From: UBA7236 sp964638865
Lineage (GTDB): Bacteria > Bacteroidota > Bacteroidia > Chitinophagales > BACL12
Direction: 5' to 3'
Assembly: GCA_964638865.1 (NCBI GenBank)
Contig: CAZXBG010000194.1
Location: 1 to 5,668, forward strand
DNA: 5,668 nt
The notes under the pieces are model-generated. The model saw nothing but the letters and a program-made list of their open reading frames with translations, made no database searches and was not told where the DNA came from. The position numbers and the translations under genes are program-made. Below, piece after piece: positions 5,633 through 5,668 of this stretch (position 1 is its first letter; each line of letters opens with the position of its first letter).

Positions 5633-5668
5633 ATGAAAAATCAAAATTTTTTGCTTCCATCAAAAAAA
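5633..5668 (+). CDS. Possible start of a gene cut by the window edge
   Basis: An ATG at 5633 opens a frame of 12 codons (MKNQNFLLPSKK) that reaches the window end without a stop. It lies 22 bases after the T-tract of the preceding terminator, where a new transcription unit could begin. The Lys/Asn-rich start is normal for this phylum. There is no clear TAnnTTTG box in the short gap, and 12 codons are too few to identify a product. It could equally be a chance frame in AT-rich sequence. Confidence 0.3.
   Translation, partial: MKNQNFLLPSKK

Overview
The window looks like an AT-rich chromosomal segment of a Bacteroidota bacterium (Flavobacteriia, Saprospiria or Chitinophagia type). The evidence is a secreted metalloprotease with a type IX secretion (T9SS) C-terminal sorting domain, a CarboxypepD_reg-like plus DUF5686 outer-membrane protein, a GreA/GreB-like small protein of a kind common in this phylum, and matches to the Bacteroidota -7 promoter box TAnnTTTG. 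I see no tRNA, rRNA, CRISPR array, transposase, integrase or defence gene.

Layout. Positions 1-586 contain no convincing gene. They hold two abutting imperfect inverted repeats (109-212 and 215-272), a strong intrinsic terminator for leftward transcription (274-306), and a hairpin-rich stretch (307-586) between that terminator and the first gene. Two genes then read leftward. The first is a GreA/B-like C-terminal-domain protein (587-1069, possibly from 1147), whose upstream side carries an ACACGGAG-type repeat. The second is a zinc metalloprotease with a T9SS tail (1211-2389). A 581-base divergent intergenic region (2390-2970) contains a promoter box for the protease, two GC-rich blocks with no credible gene, and a candidate promoter for the rightward gene. 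The DUF5686 protein reads rightward (2971-5463) and is followed by a probable intrinsic terminator (5543-5611). A possible start of another rightward gene lies at the right edge (5633-5668).

How the genes relate. The protease and the DUF5686 protein both act at or beyond the outer membrane, but they are divergently transcribed and separated by a long spacer, so nothing shows that they cooperate. The GreA/B-like gene is downstream of the protease on the same strand but appears to have its own weak promoter. It probably acts in the cytoplasm at RNA polymerase or a related target. These are three independent genes rather than a pathway.

The best candidates for something unusual are non-coding: the paired bulged palindromes at 109-272 (one with attC-like ends), the terminated hairpin-rich segment at 274-450, the ACACGGAG repeat fused to a gene start, and the GC-rich island at 2507-2780. 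I found no clear new multi-gene system.
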